Source: Suttonella indologenes | GTDB taxonomy: Bacteria > Pseudomonadota > Gammaproteobacteria > Cardiobacteriales > Cardiobacteriaceae | Reading direction: 5' to 3' | NCBI RefSeq assembly: GCF_900460215.1 | Contig: NZ_UHIA01000004.1 | Span: forward strand, 1,434,001-1,498,000 | DNA length: 64,000 nucleotides | Part shown: positions 50,446-57,567 of the stretch, piece by piece | Numbering within the stretch: the first letter of the stretch is position 1 | How the letters are laid out: each line of letters opens with the position of its first letter | The notes under the pieces: generated by a model | The model's database searches: none | The model's input: the letters and a program-made list of their open reading frames with translations, nothing else | Told to the model about the DNA's origin: nothing | Translations under genes and position numbers: made by a program

Positions 50446-50702
50446 GCGTCTTGATACTCCCGAATGGCGATATTGCCTTGGGCAAAATGGAAGCCTAAGC
50501 TCCCGAATGTGCCACTGAGACGATAGTTTTCGCCGTTTTGCTCAAGCTGCATATGCGGTAGGGGCAGGTCTTGCGCGCAATAGGCGCTGTCCAAGCTCAG
50601 CAGCACAAAGCGCAATGCTTTGGCGTGAGCGGCATTGATGCCGGCGGTATTGCCGGTGCGGTAGAACTTTTCCAGTCCTGCGTGTCGGATGTCTGTAATC
50701 AT
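50442..50702 (-). CDS. HigB-like (RelE/ParE superfamily) toxin
   Basis: An 86-residue protein. The start MITDIRHAGLEKFYRTGNTA, GINAAHAKALRFVLLSLDSA and the DLPLPHMQLEQ strand follow the HigB/graT-like pattern. The last 30 residues (GENYRLSGTFGSLGFHFAQG) differ from the usual NWRITFRF strand, so activity as an mRNA interferase is uncertain. It precedes its antitoxin and overlaps it by 4 bp, consistent with a coupled pair. Confidence 0.75.
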   Translation of the reverse strand: MITDIRHAGLEKFYRTGNTAGINAAHAKALRFVLLSLDSAYCAQDLPLPHMQLEQNGENYRLSGTFGSLGFHFAQGNIAIREYQDA

Positions 50703-50866
50703 GCTGTCAGTATAATTCTCTGTTGCGGACTGCGCAACAAAATGAGTTTTTGCTTTTTACTTCAAAAAATTTTTTATTGAGATGAGGATGTTTTCCTTTG
50801 AAAGTATTTATTTAATAAATTGTTTTTAAATAAATAAATATCAAAAACACTTGTCTGCAAGACAAA

Positions 50867-50920
50867 ATGAAAAGCGATTGTTTTTTGTTACTTGCGGCAA
50901 TCGGCGTTTTTTTTGCTTGA
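50867..50920 (+). promoter_or_regulatory. Possible leader peptide/attenuator before ilvB
   Basis: A 17-codon frame, MKSDCFLLLAAIGVFFA-stop, contains three consecutive Leu codons plus Ile and Val. It overlaps a weak hairpin CGATTG / CAATCG followed by GGCG and T8 (50907-50914). Layout resembles a branched-chain amino acid attenuator, but no good Shine-Dalgarno precedes the ATG. Confidence 0.35.
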
Positions 50921-50980
50921 CCGATACGCATGCGGCGATTACATTTGGCGCTCGCTTTGACTTAATTAAAGAAGATTCAT

Positions 50981-52735
50981 ATGGCAAAGAAAAAACATCA
51001 TTTAAGCGGTGCTGAAATTATTGTGGAGGCCTTACTTGCGGAGGGAACGGAATATGTGTTCGGTTATCCCGGCGGTGCGGTGCTTTATATTTATGATGCC
51101 TTGTATCAACAAGAGGGTTTGGTGCATGTATTGGCGCGGCATGAGCAGGGCGCGATTCATGCGGCAGACGGCTATGCCCGCGCCACCGGCAAGGTCGGTG
51201 TGGCGATTGTGACTTCCGGTCCCGGTTTGACGAATGCGGTTACCGGCATCGGCACGGCTTATGCGGATTCGATTCCGATGGTGGTGTTTTCCGGACAGGT
51301 GCCGTCTTCTTTGATTGGCAATGATGCTTTCCAAGAGGTGGATGCGGTGGGGATTACGCGTCCTGTGGTCAAGCATAGCTTTTTGGTCAAAGATATTAAC
51401 AAATTGGCGGAGACGATTAAAAAAGCTTTTTATATTGCTTCAAGCGGCCGCCCCGGTCCGGTTTTAATTGACGTGCCCAAGGACGTCACTGCCGCCTTTG
51501 CTTCTTTTAGCTATCCCGATGAAATCCATATCCATTCTTACCAACCTACGGTGGATGGTCATATCGGACAAATCAAAAAAGCCTTGAAATTGCTGAGCCG
51601 CGCCAAGCGTCCGATGCTGTATTCGGGCGGCGGTGTGGTGTTGGATAATGCGGCGGAGCAGATGACGGTTTTAGCAAAGCAGTTGAATTTGCCCGTAACC
51701 AATACTCTGATGGGCTTGGGCGCTTACCCCGGTAATGACAAGCAATTTTTGGGCATGCTCGGTATGCACGGCACCTATGAAGCCAATATGGCGATGCATC
51801 ATTGCGATGTGCTTTTTGCGGTGGGTGCGCGTTTTGACGACCGCGTTACCGGTGATATCGCCAAATTCTGCCCTTCCGCCAAGATTATCCATATCGACAT
51901 CGATCCTTCCTCAATTGCGAAGAATGTGAAAGTGGATATTCCGATTGTCGGCTCGGTCAAATCCGTATTGAGCGAGATGCTGCGCTTATTGGGTGACAGC
52001 ACTGCCGATCCGGCGCAAACGGCGGAATGGCGGCAGCAAATCGCCGAGTGGCAAAGCATCCGCTGCTTGGACATTTCGCCAAGCGAAGACGTGATTAAAC
52101 CGCAGCAGGTGATTCAAACCTTGTACGAGCTGACGGGCGGCAATGCCGTGATTACTTCCGACGTCGGACAGCATCAGATGTGGGCGGCGCAGTATTTCCG
52201 TTTCCATGAGCCGCGGCGTTGGATTAACTCCGGCGGACTGGGCACGATGGGCTTCGGCTATCCTGCCGCCATCGGTGCAAAATTGGGGCGTCCGGAAGAA
52301 GACGTGTTTTGCATCACCGGCGACGGCTCGATTCAAATGATGCTGCAAGAAATGACCACCGCTTTGCAATATCATGTGCCGGTGAAAATCATTTGCCTGA
52401 ATAACGGCTACTTAGGCATGGTGCGGCAATGGCAGGAATTTTTCTATGACAAACGCTATTCCATGAGCTATATGGAAAGCCTGCCGGATTTCGTCAAACT
52501 GGCAGAAGCCTACGGGCATCACGGCGTGCGCATTGAAAAACCGCAGGATTTACGGCAAAAACTGGCGGAAGTCATTGCCATGAAAGACAAAACCGTCTTT
52601 GTGGATATCGCCACAGACCCTAGCGAAAACGTCTTCCCCATGATTCCGGCGGGCGGCGGTCAAAACGAAATGATGCTCGGCGCGCATCATGAAAAAGCCA
52701 ATAAACAATCAGACGAAGGCATGGTGCTGGTATGA
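50981..52735 (+). CDS. ilvB: Acetolactate synthase large (catalytic) subunit
   Basis: A 584-residue ThDP enzyme for the first common step of valine, leucine and isoleucine synthesis. Motifs: LLAEGTEYVFGYPGGAVLYIYD, the catalytic Glu in VLARHEQGAIHAADGYARA, VTSGPGLTNAVTGIGTAY, an FAD-binding middle domain (LGMLGMHGTYEANMA, VGARFDDRVTG), and the ThDP site GDGSIQMMLQEM ... NNGYLGMVRQWQ. It resembles IlvI/IlvB types; assignment between them is not attempted. The stop overlaps ilvH (ATGA) and ilvC follows, a standard operon. Confidence 0.96.
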   Translation: MAKKKHHLSGAEIIVEALLAEGTEYVFGYPGGAVLYIYDALYQQEGLVHVLARHEQGAIHAADGYARATGKVGVAIVTSGPGLTNAVTGIGTAYADSIPMVVFSGQVPSSLIGNDAFQEVDAVGITRPVVKHSFLVKDINKLAETIKKAFYIASSGRPGPVLIDVPKDVTAAFASFSYPDEIHIHSYQPTVDGHIGQIKKALKLLSRAKRPMLYSGGGVVLDNAAEQMTVLAKQLNLPVTNTLMGLGAYPGNDKQFLGMLGMHGTYEANMAMHHCDVLFAVGARFDDRVTGDIAKFCPSAKIIHIDIDPSSIAKNVKVDIPIVGSVKSVLSEMLRLLGDSTADPAQTAEWRQQIAEWQSIRCLDISPSEDVIKPQQVIQTLYELTGGNAVITSDVGQHQMWAAQYFRFHEPRRWINSGGLGTMGFGYPAAIGAKLGRPEEDVFCITGDGSIQMMLQEMTTALQYHVPVKIICLNNGYLGMVRQWQEFFYDKRYSMSYMESLPDFVKLAEAYGHHGVRIEKPQDLRQKLAEVIAMKDKTVFVDIATDPSENVFPMIPAGGGQNEMMLGAHHEKANKQSDEGMVLV

Positions 52736-53244
52736 AAACACAACTGGAACGCCACATTATTTCCATTTTAATGGCAAACGAAGCAGGCGCTTTATCGCGC
52801 GTGGTCGGGCTGTTTTCCGCGCGCGGCTTCAACATCGAAAGCCTGAACGTCGCGCCGACGCAAGATCCCAGCATCTCGCGCCTCACGCTCACGACCTTCT
52901 GCGACAATCAAATCATCGAGCAAATCAATAAGCAGCTCAATAAATTGATAGACGTCATCAAACTCGTCAATATCGAAGAACATGAGCTGATTGACCGCGA
53001 AATGATGATGGTCAAAATCATCGCCGATGAAAAAGACCGCCCCAATCTGCTGCAATTAAGCGATGTCTTCCGTGCGCGCGTGGTCGACATGCACCCTAGC
53101 ACCATCGTGATTGAAATCAGCGGCAGCCCGCGCAAACTCGACGCCTTTCTTGCCATGCTGGATCACAAGAAAATCCGCGAAATCGCGCGCACCGGCGTGA
53201 CAGGATTGGCGGTGACAGGTTCCGGCAAATGCCTTGATCTGTAA
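52732..53244 (+). CDS. ilvH: Acetolactate synthase small (regulatory) subunit
   Basis: A 170-residue regulatory subunit carrying an N-terminal ACT domain: HIISILMANEAGALSRVVGL, FSARGFNIESLNVAPTQDPS, then LNKLIDVIKLVNI. The C-terminal half has REMMMVKIIADEKDRPNLLQ and VVDMHPSTIVIEISG. It confers valine feedback inhibition and raises activity. The start overlaps the ilvB stop by 4 bp. Length (~160-170) is typical. Confidence 0.97.
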   Translation: MKTQLERHIISILMANEAGALSRVVGLFSARGFNIESLNVAPTQDPSISRLTLTTFCDNQIIEQINKQLNKLIDVIKLVNIEEHELIDREMMMVKIIADEKDRPNLLQLSDVFRARVVDMHPSTIVIEISGSPRKLDAFLAMLDHKKIREIARTGVTGLAVTGSGKCLDL

Positions 53245-53246
53245 TG

Positions 53247-53336
53247 TATTCTGAAATCAAAACCACGCGCATGCCGCTCAATTGCTGCATCAAGCGATTG
53301 AATACCGCGCTTGGTTTTGATTTCGGAAGCGATATA
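53247..53336. repeat. Decayed MITE-like inverted repeat between ilvH and ilvC
   Basis: Arms CTGAAATCAAAACCACGCGC and, on the minus strand, CCGAAATCAAAACCAAGCGC (18 of 20 match) near TA-rich ends about 90 bp apart. Size and design match the other ~92-bp elements. As RNA it would form a long hairpin inside the ilvBHC message. Confidence 0.65.
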
Positions 53337-53385
53337 AACGCGGCAAAGCCGCACATTTTTTTACCTTTAACGAACTGGAGAATCC

Positions 53386-54399
53386 ATGAAAGTTTTTTAC
53401 GATAAAGATGCCGATATGAGCGTATTGCAAGGCAAAACCGTTGCCATCATCGGCTACGGCTCGCAAGGACACGCCCATGCCAACAACCTGCATGAAAGCG
53501 GCGTGAACGTCATCGTCGGTTTGCGCAAAAACGGCGCCAGCTGGAAAAAAGCCGAAAATGCAGGACTGACGGTCAAAGAAGTCAATGAAGCCGTTAAAGC
53601 CGCGGACGTTGTGATGATTCTGCTGCCTGATGAAAACATCGCCGAAGTCTATCGGCAAATCGAAGCCGACATTAAAGAAGGCGCCGCACTTGCCTTTGCC
53701 CACGGCTTTAACGTGCATTACGGACAAGTCAATCCGCGCCAAGATTTAGACGTCATCATGGTTGCACCGAAAGCCCCCGGCCATACCGTACGCAGCACCT
53801 ACCAAGGCGGCGGAGGAGTACCGCATCTGATTGCCGTGCATCAAAACCAAAGCGGCAAAGCCCGCGACCTCGCTTTAGCCTATGCCGTGGCGAACGGCGG
53901 CGGCAAAGCCGGCATCATCGAAACCAGCTTCAAAGAAGAAACCGAAACCGACCTCTTCGGCGAACAAGCCGTTCTCTGCGGCGGCGCAGTCGAGCTGATT
54001 AAAGCCGGCTTTGAAACCTTAGTCGATGCCGGCTATGCACCTGAAATGGCGTATTTTGAATGCCTGCACGAACTCAAACTGATTGTGGATTTGATTTACG
54101 AAGGCGGCATCGCCAATATGAACTACTCCATCTCTAATAATGCGGAATACGGCGAATACGTTACCGGTCCGCAAGTAATTAACGAAGAAAGTCGCTGGGC
54201 AATGCAAGAATGCCTGAAAAACATTCAAAACGGCGACTATGCCAAATCCTTTATCAACGAATACCGCATGGGCGCACCGGCTATGACCGCCCGCCGCCGT
54301 CAAAATGCGGAACACCAAATCGAAATCGTGGGCGGCAAACTGCGCGACATGATGCCTTGGATTAAAGCCAACCGTTTGGTAGATAAAGAGAAAAACTAA
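53386..54399 (+). CDS. ilvC: Ketol-acid reductoisomerase
   Basis: A 337-residue class I KARI converting acetolactate to dihydroxyisovalerate. N-terminal Rossmann motif VAIIGYGSQGHAHANNLHES, with VGLRKNGASWKKAE as the NADPH loop. The knotted C-domain has Mg-binding residues in EETETDLFGEQAVLCGG and FECLHELKLIVDLIYEGG. Length (about 330-340) is that of the short class. Third gene of ilvBHC; a Shine-Dalgarno AACTGGAGAATCC precedes the ATG. Confidence 0.97.
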   Translation: MKVFYDKDADMSVLQGKTVAIIGYGSQGHAHANNLHESGVNVIVGLRKNGASWKKAENAGLTVKEVNEAVKAADVVMILLPDENIAEVYRQIEADIKEGAALAFAHGFNVHYGQVNPRQDLDVIMVAPKAPGHTVRSTYQGGGGVPHLIAVHQNQSGKARDLALAYAVANGGGKAGIIETSFKEETETDLFGEQAVLCGGAVELIKAGFETLVDAGYAPEMAYFECLHELKLIVDLIYEGGIANMNYSISNNAEYGEYVTGPQVINEESRWAMQECLKNIQNGDYAKSFINEYRMGAPAMTARRRQNAEHQIEIVGGKLRDMMPWIKANRLVDKEKN

Positions 54400-54412
54400 G
54401 TTTTTCATCAGC

Positions 54413-54476
54413 CGATCGAAGAAGCGGAAAAACATGCAAGACAAATCCCTCATGTTTTTTCAATTCTTCGACGATA
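54413..54476. repeat. Degenerate TATAGTCGAAGAA-type MITE, also a hairpin after ilvC
   Basis: CGATCGAAGAAGCGGAAAAA ... TTTTTTCAATTCTTCGACGA: both ends match the family. The inner AAAAACATG / CATGTTTTT stem could serve as the ilvC terminator. Confidence 0.65.
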
Positions 54477-54512
54477 TGGCGGTGCCAAAGCCTTCTCAAA
54501 TCGGTTTGCCGA

Positions 54513-54607
54513 TATAGTCGAAGAATTGAAAAAGTGACACAAGATGAGTATAGAGAGTACGGCAAACTGAATCAAAACTGTAACTCTTTTTGAAATCTTT
54601 GATTATA
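54513..54607. repeat. TATAGTCGAAGAA-type MITE (95 bp), diverged interior
   Basis: Starts TATAGTCGAAGAATTGAAAA and ends, on the minus strand, TATAATCAAAGATTTCAAAA. The interior (GAGTACGGCAAACTG) only partly matches other copies. Confidence 0.7.
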
Positions 54608-54649
54608 GAAGCAATTATTGCAAACGGCAAAGAAAGGACTAAGTTTCTG

Positions 54650-54702
54650 TATAGCTTCATTTTAATCTGAAGAAGCTATAATACGGGGCTTAGCCCTTTT
54701 TT
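54650..54702 (+). repeat. Solo MITE end plus small terminator hairpin
   Basis: 54650-54680 (TATAGCTTCATTTTAATCTG ... GAAGCTATA) equals one terminus of the 42151-42254 element. It is followed at 54686-54702 by GGGC, TTA, GCCC, TTTTTT, a short Rho-independent terminator shape. Confidence 0.6.
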
Positions 54703-54734
54703 ATGCAGCAATTTTTTCTTTAAAGCGGCGTAAA

Positions 54735-54771
54735 TGCCGTCTTGTACTACTTTTCCACTTCTCCGACTACA
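54735..54771. repeat. Half copy of the TATAGTCGAAGAA-type MITE
   Basis: CTTGTACTACTTTTCCACTT and CTCCGACTAC match one end of the copies at 18129 and 56741; the other half is absent. Confidence 0.65.
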
Positions 54772-54789
54772 GCACAAAATCAATCGTTA

Positions 54790-54978
54790 TATAGTTGACC
54801 CATGACAAATACGAACATTATATTTTTAAGCTTAGGCGGTTTATGCTGAAAGCACACGCCATGACAAACTGTATTGGATATAAATATCTAAATTACTAAT
54901 TTATAAAGAAGTAGATCGGATACAAGTATCCGATCTACCCGTTTGAAAAATGATTAATCTTGCCATGAATTGACTATA
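54790..54978. repeat. TATAGTCAATTCATG-type MITE, long form (189 bp)
   Basis: Ends TATAGTTGACCCATGACAAA and, on the minus strand, TATAGTCAATTCATGGCAAG, with the central hairpin GTAGATCGGATACAAGTATC. The inner ~115 bp align with 35417-35528 and part with 35060-35134. The 591-bp gap 54400-54990 holds only such repeats; I see no gene in it. Confidence 0.8.
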
Positions 54979-54990
54979 ACTAAGAACCTA

Positions 54991-56697
54991 TTATTCAGAA
55001 TTTTTTTGCCGCTCACTTTCGCTCAATTTGCGTCTTAAGACTTTCCCTACATTAGATTTGGGCAATTCCTCGATAAACTCGTAAATTTTAGGGCGCTTGT
55101 AGTTCGTCAAATGCTGCTTGGCAAATTCACGCAATTCATGCTCGCTGATTTGCTGATTGCCCTTAGCGATAATAAAGGCTTTTACCGCCTCACCGGTATT
55201 ACTATGTTTTACGCTAATGACTGCGCATTCATGCACTGCGGGATGTTCTGACAATACAGCTTCCACTTCATTAGGATAAACATTAAAGCCTGAGACCAAA
55301 ATCATATCTTTTTTACGATCGACAATTTTCACAAAACCTTGCGCATTCATACGCGCAATATCGCCGGTTTTAAACCAACCGTCGGCAGTCAGTGCTTTCT
55401 GCGATTCTTCCGTTTGATTCCAATAGCCGATCATAACTTGCGGTCCGCGTACCCATAATTCGCCCGCTTCATCAACAGGCAGAGGATTATCCTGATTATC
55501 GCGAATACTGATTTCCGTATCCGGCATCGGATAGCCGATACCGTCGGTAAACTGCTTATTTTCCAACAGATTGGCACAAACAATCGGCGAGGTTTCCGTT
55601 AAACCGTAGCCCTCAATCATCACATTGCCGGTAACTTTTTGCCATTGTTCCGAGACGATTTTCTCCAACGGCATACCGCCGGAGACCACAAAACGCACTT
55701 TGCTAAAATCCAATTGCGCAAAATCCTTTTGATTTAACAAACCTTTAAACAAGGTATTCAAACCGGTCATCACAGTAAAAGGATAGCGTTTTAAAATGCC
55801 GATAAAACTTTTCATATCGCGCGGATCGGTTACCAAAACATTATGCATACCCAAACTAGGAAAACATAATGCATTCACCGTACAGCAGAAAATATGATAC
55901 AGCGGCAAAGGCGTGATACAAATCAGCGAAGGTTCTTTAATCGCGCTGCCCACCCAAGCCTTTACTTGGGCGATATTGGCCAATAAATTCGCATGGCTGA
56001 GCATGGCGCCTTTCGCCACGCCGGTAGTGCCGCCGGTATATTGCAACATGGCGATATCATTTGCCGCAATTTCGACCGGCTGAAAGGATAATTGCATACC
56101 TTTTGCCATGATTTCTTTATAAGACAAAGCGCGCTCGATTTGAAAAGGCTGAATCAATTTGCGTACATATTTCACGACGAAATTCACCATCCAAGCTTTT
56201 AAAAAGTGATGCTCGTCGCCAAAACGGGTAATAATCACATCTTTCACCTGCGGCAATTCAGATTGCACTTGGGCAAAAGTATGGGCAAAGTTTTCAACGA
56301 TGACGATTCCGCGTGCGCCGGAATCTTTGAGCTGATGTTTTAATTCGCGTGCGGTATAAAGCGGATTAATATTGACCACGGCAATACCGCTAAGGTAGCA
56401 GGCGTATAATACGACCGGATATTGCAAAATATTGGGCATCATTAAAGCCAAACGATCGCCTTTTTGATAGCCGAGTTCTTGCTGCAAATAAGCGGCAAAG
56501 GCCTTTGCACGGCGTAATAGCGTTTGAAAACTGAGACTTGTATTAAAATTGCTAAACGCCGGCAGCTCGCCGTAGCGTTCTACCATTTTTTCAATGAATT
56601 CAGCTAAATTCGTATATTCTGCTGCTGGTAAATGATGAGGTGTGTCGCTGTGGTATTGAGACAACCAAGGTTTATGGCTAGCAGGATCTGCAATCAT
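54991..56697 (-). CDS. fadD: Long-chain fatty-acid--CoA ligase
   Basis: A 568-residue adenylate-forming enzyme activating fatty acids at the inner membrane. AMP-binding motif MLQYTGGTTGVAKGAMLSHAN; VINPLYTARELKHQLKDSG; GYGLTETSPIV; FACS signature DGWFKTGDIARM with VDRKKDMILVSGFNVYPNEV; C-terminal PKSNVGKVLRRKL with the catalytic Lys. Length is close to E. coli FadD (561). No other beta-oxidation gene is adjacent, so it may serve uptake and phospholipid use. MITE clusters flank it on both sides. Confidence 0.95.
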   Translation of the reverse strand: MIADPASHKPWLSQYHSDTPHHLPAAEYTNLAEFIEKMVERYGELPAFSNFNTSLSFQTLLRRAKAFAAYLQQELGYQKGDRLALMMPNILQYPVVLYACYLSGIAVVNINPLYTARELKHQLKDSGARGIVIVENFAHTFAQVQSELPQVKDVIITRFGDEHHFLKAWMVNFVVKYVRKLIQPFQIERALSYKEIMAKGMQLSFQPVEIAANDIAMLQYTGGTTGVAKGAMLSHANLLANIAQVKAWVGSAIKEPSLICITPLPLYHIFCCTVNALCFPSLGMHNVLVTDPRDMKSFIGILKRYPFTVMTGLNTLFKGLLNQKDFAQLDFSKVRFVVSGGMPLEKIVSEQWQKVTGNVMIEGYGLTETSPIVCANLLENKQFTDGIGYPMPDTEISIRDNQDNPLPVDEAGELWVRGPQVMIGYWNQTEESQKALTADGWFKTGDIARMNAQGFVKIVDRKKDMILVSGFNVYPNEVEAVLSEHPAVHECAVISVKHSNTGEAVKAFIIAKGNQQISEHELREFAKQHLTNYKRPKIYEFIEELPKSNVGKVLRRKLSESERQKNSE

Positions 56698-56740
56698 ATT
56701 TTATTCCGCAATTTATGGTTTAACATTTCACAAGGTTTGA

Positions 56741-56850
56741 TATAGTCGAAGAATTGAAAAAGTATTACGGCGTTGGCTCGCCTTGCCGTACTCTCTTGAT
56801 ACTGTCTGCGGCTTGCCGCCTTGTACTACTTTTTCACTTCTCCGACTATA
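56741..56850. repeat. TATAGTCGAAGAA-type MITE, full form (110 bp)
   Basis: Ends TATAGTCGAAGAATTGAAAA and, on the minus strand, TATAGTCGGAGAAGTGAAAA. The interior holds GGCGTTGGCTCGCCTTGCCG and CTGTCTGCGGCTTGCCGCCT, as at 18129-18227 plus an extra ~11 bp. It lies upstream of fadD. Confidence 0.85.
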
Positions 56851-56983
56851 TAAGCTCTATTTTTCAAATAATACTAATACTGCGTTCAAGTCTTGTTATT
56901 TCGACGAGAGATTTATCGTATTTTTTGAAATACAGAACCATAAAAGCGGTTTTGAAGAACTCAAAACCGCTTGTTTTGGCATA

Positions 56984-57529
56984 TTAAAACATTTGCTCTT
57001 GGAATTTTGCCAAATATTCCGTAGCCTTCGGCGTCGTATCCCAATCGCTTAAATAATCCGGACGTTCGTTATTAAACTCAAACATTACATGTGTATTTTC
57101 TTGATAAATCCGTTTAACAATCGATTTGCGGACCATAACGGTTTGATAGTCGTCTGAAGCAATCAACCAATCGCGCTCTCCGTTTTTGCTCGCCGCAACT
57201 AAGTTTTTCAAACGCATTTTCACGATTTGATCATGCGCGCCTTTGAATTTATGCGTGCTATTTAATTCGGTTTGATCGCAGAAAAGAACAACGGTTTTTT
57301 CCTTGCTGCAAAAAACCGCATCGATTGCTCCGGGGAAAGCGGCAATATCAGGTGCCAGATTATGCAAGTTATTTTGCTTAATCAAGGCTTCATAACGCTG
57401 ACGCAACGCATCTTCGCCTTCAACCACATATTCCGCCGTATCCTGACGCCCATTGATGGTGTAGCTATAATTGCCGGCAATCTCGCGCGTATGCGTCACC
57501 CAATACACATCTTTAACATTCTCTGACAT
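56984..57529 (-). CDS. Hypothetical protein (unrecognised, 181 residues)
   Basis: I do not recognise a family. ATG 57529 is chosen because AAAGGGAG precedes it at good spacing; a GTG two codons upstream is also in frame. The product is soluble, without signal peptide or membrane helix, slightly acidic, with alternating strand-like and helical stretches: KDVYWVTHTREIAGNYSYTI, AIDAVFCSKEKTVVLFCDQT and RDWLIASDDYQTVMVRKSIV. It starts 38 bp after uup on the same strand and could be its operon partner. Base composition is like its neighbours, so there is no sign of recent transfer. Confidence 0.7.
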   Translation of the reverse strand: MSENVKDVYWVTHTREIAGNYSYTINGRQDTAEYVVEGEDALRQRYEALIKQNNLHNLAPDIAAFPGAIDAVFCSKEKTVVLFCDQTELNSTHKFKGAHDQIVKMRLKNLVAASKNGERDWLIASDDYQTVMVRKSIVKRIYQENTHVMFEFNNERPDYLSDWDTTPKATEYLAKFQEQMF

Positions 57530-57567
57530 ATTCACTCCCTTTAAGAATTATCCATAACAAGCAGATA

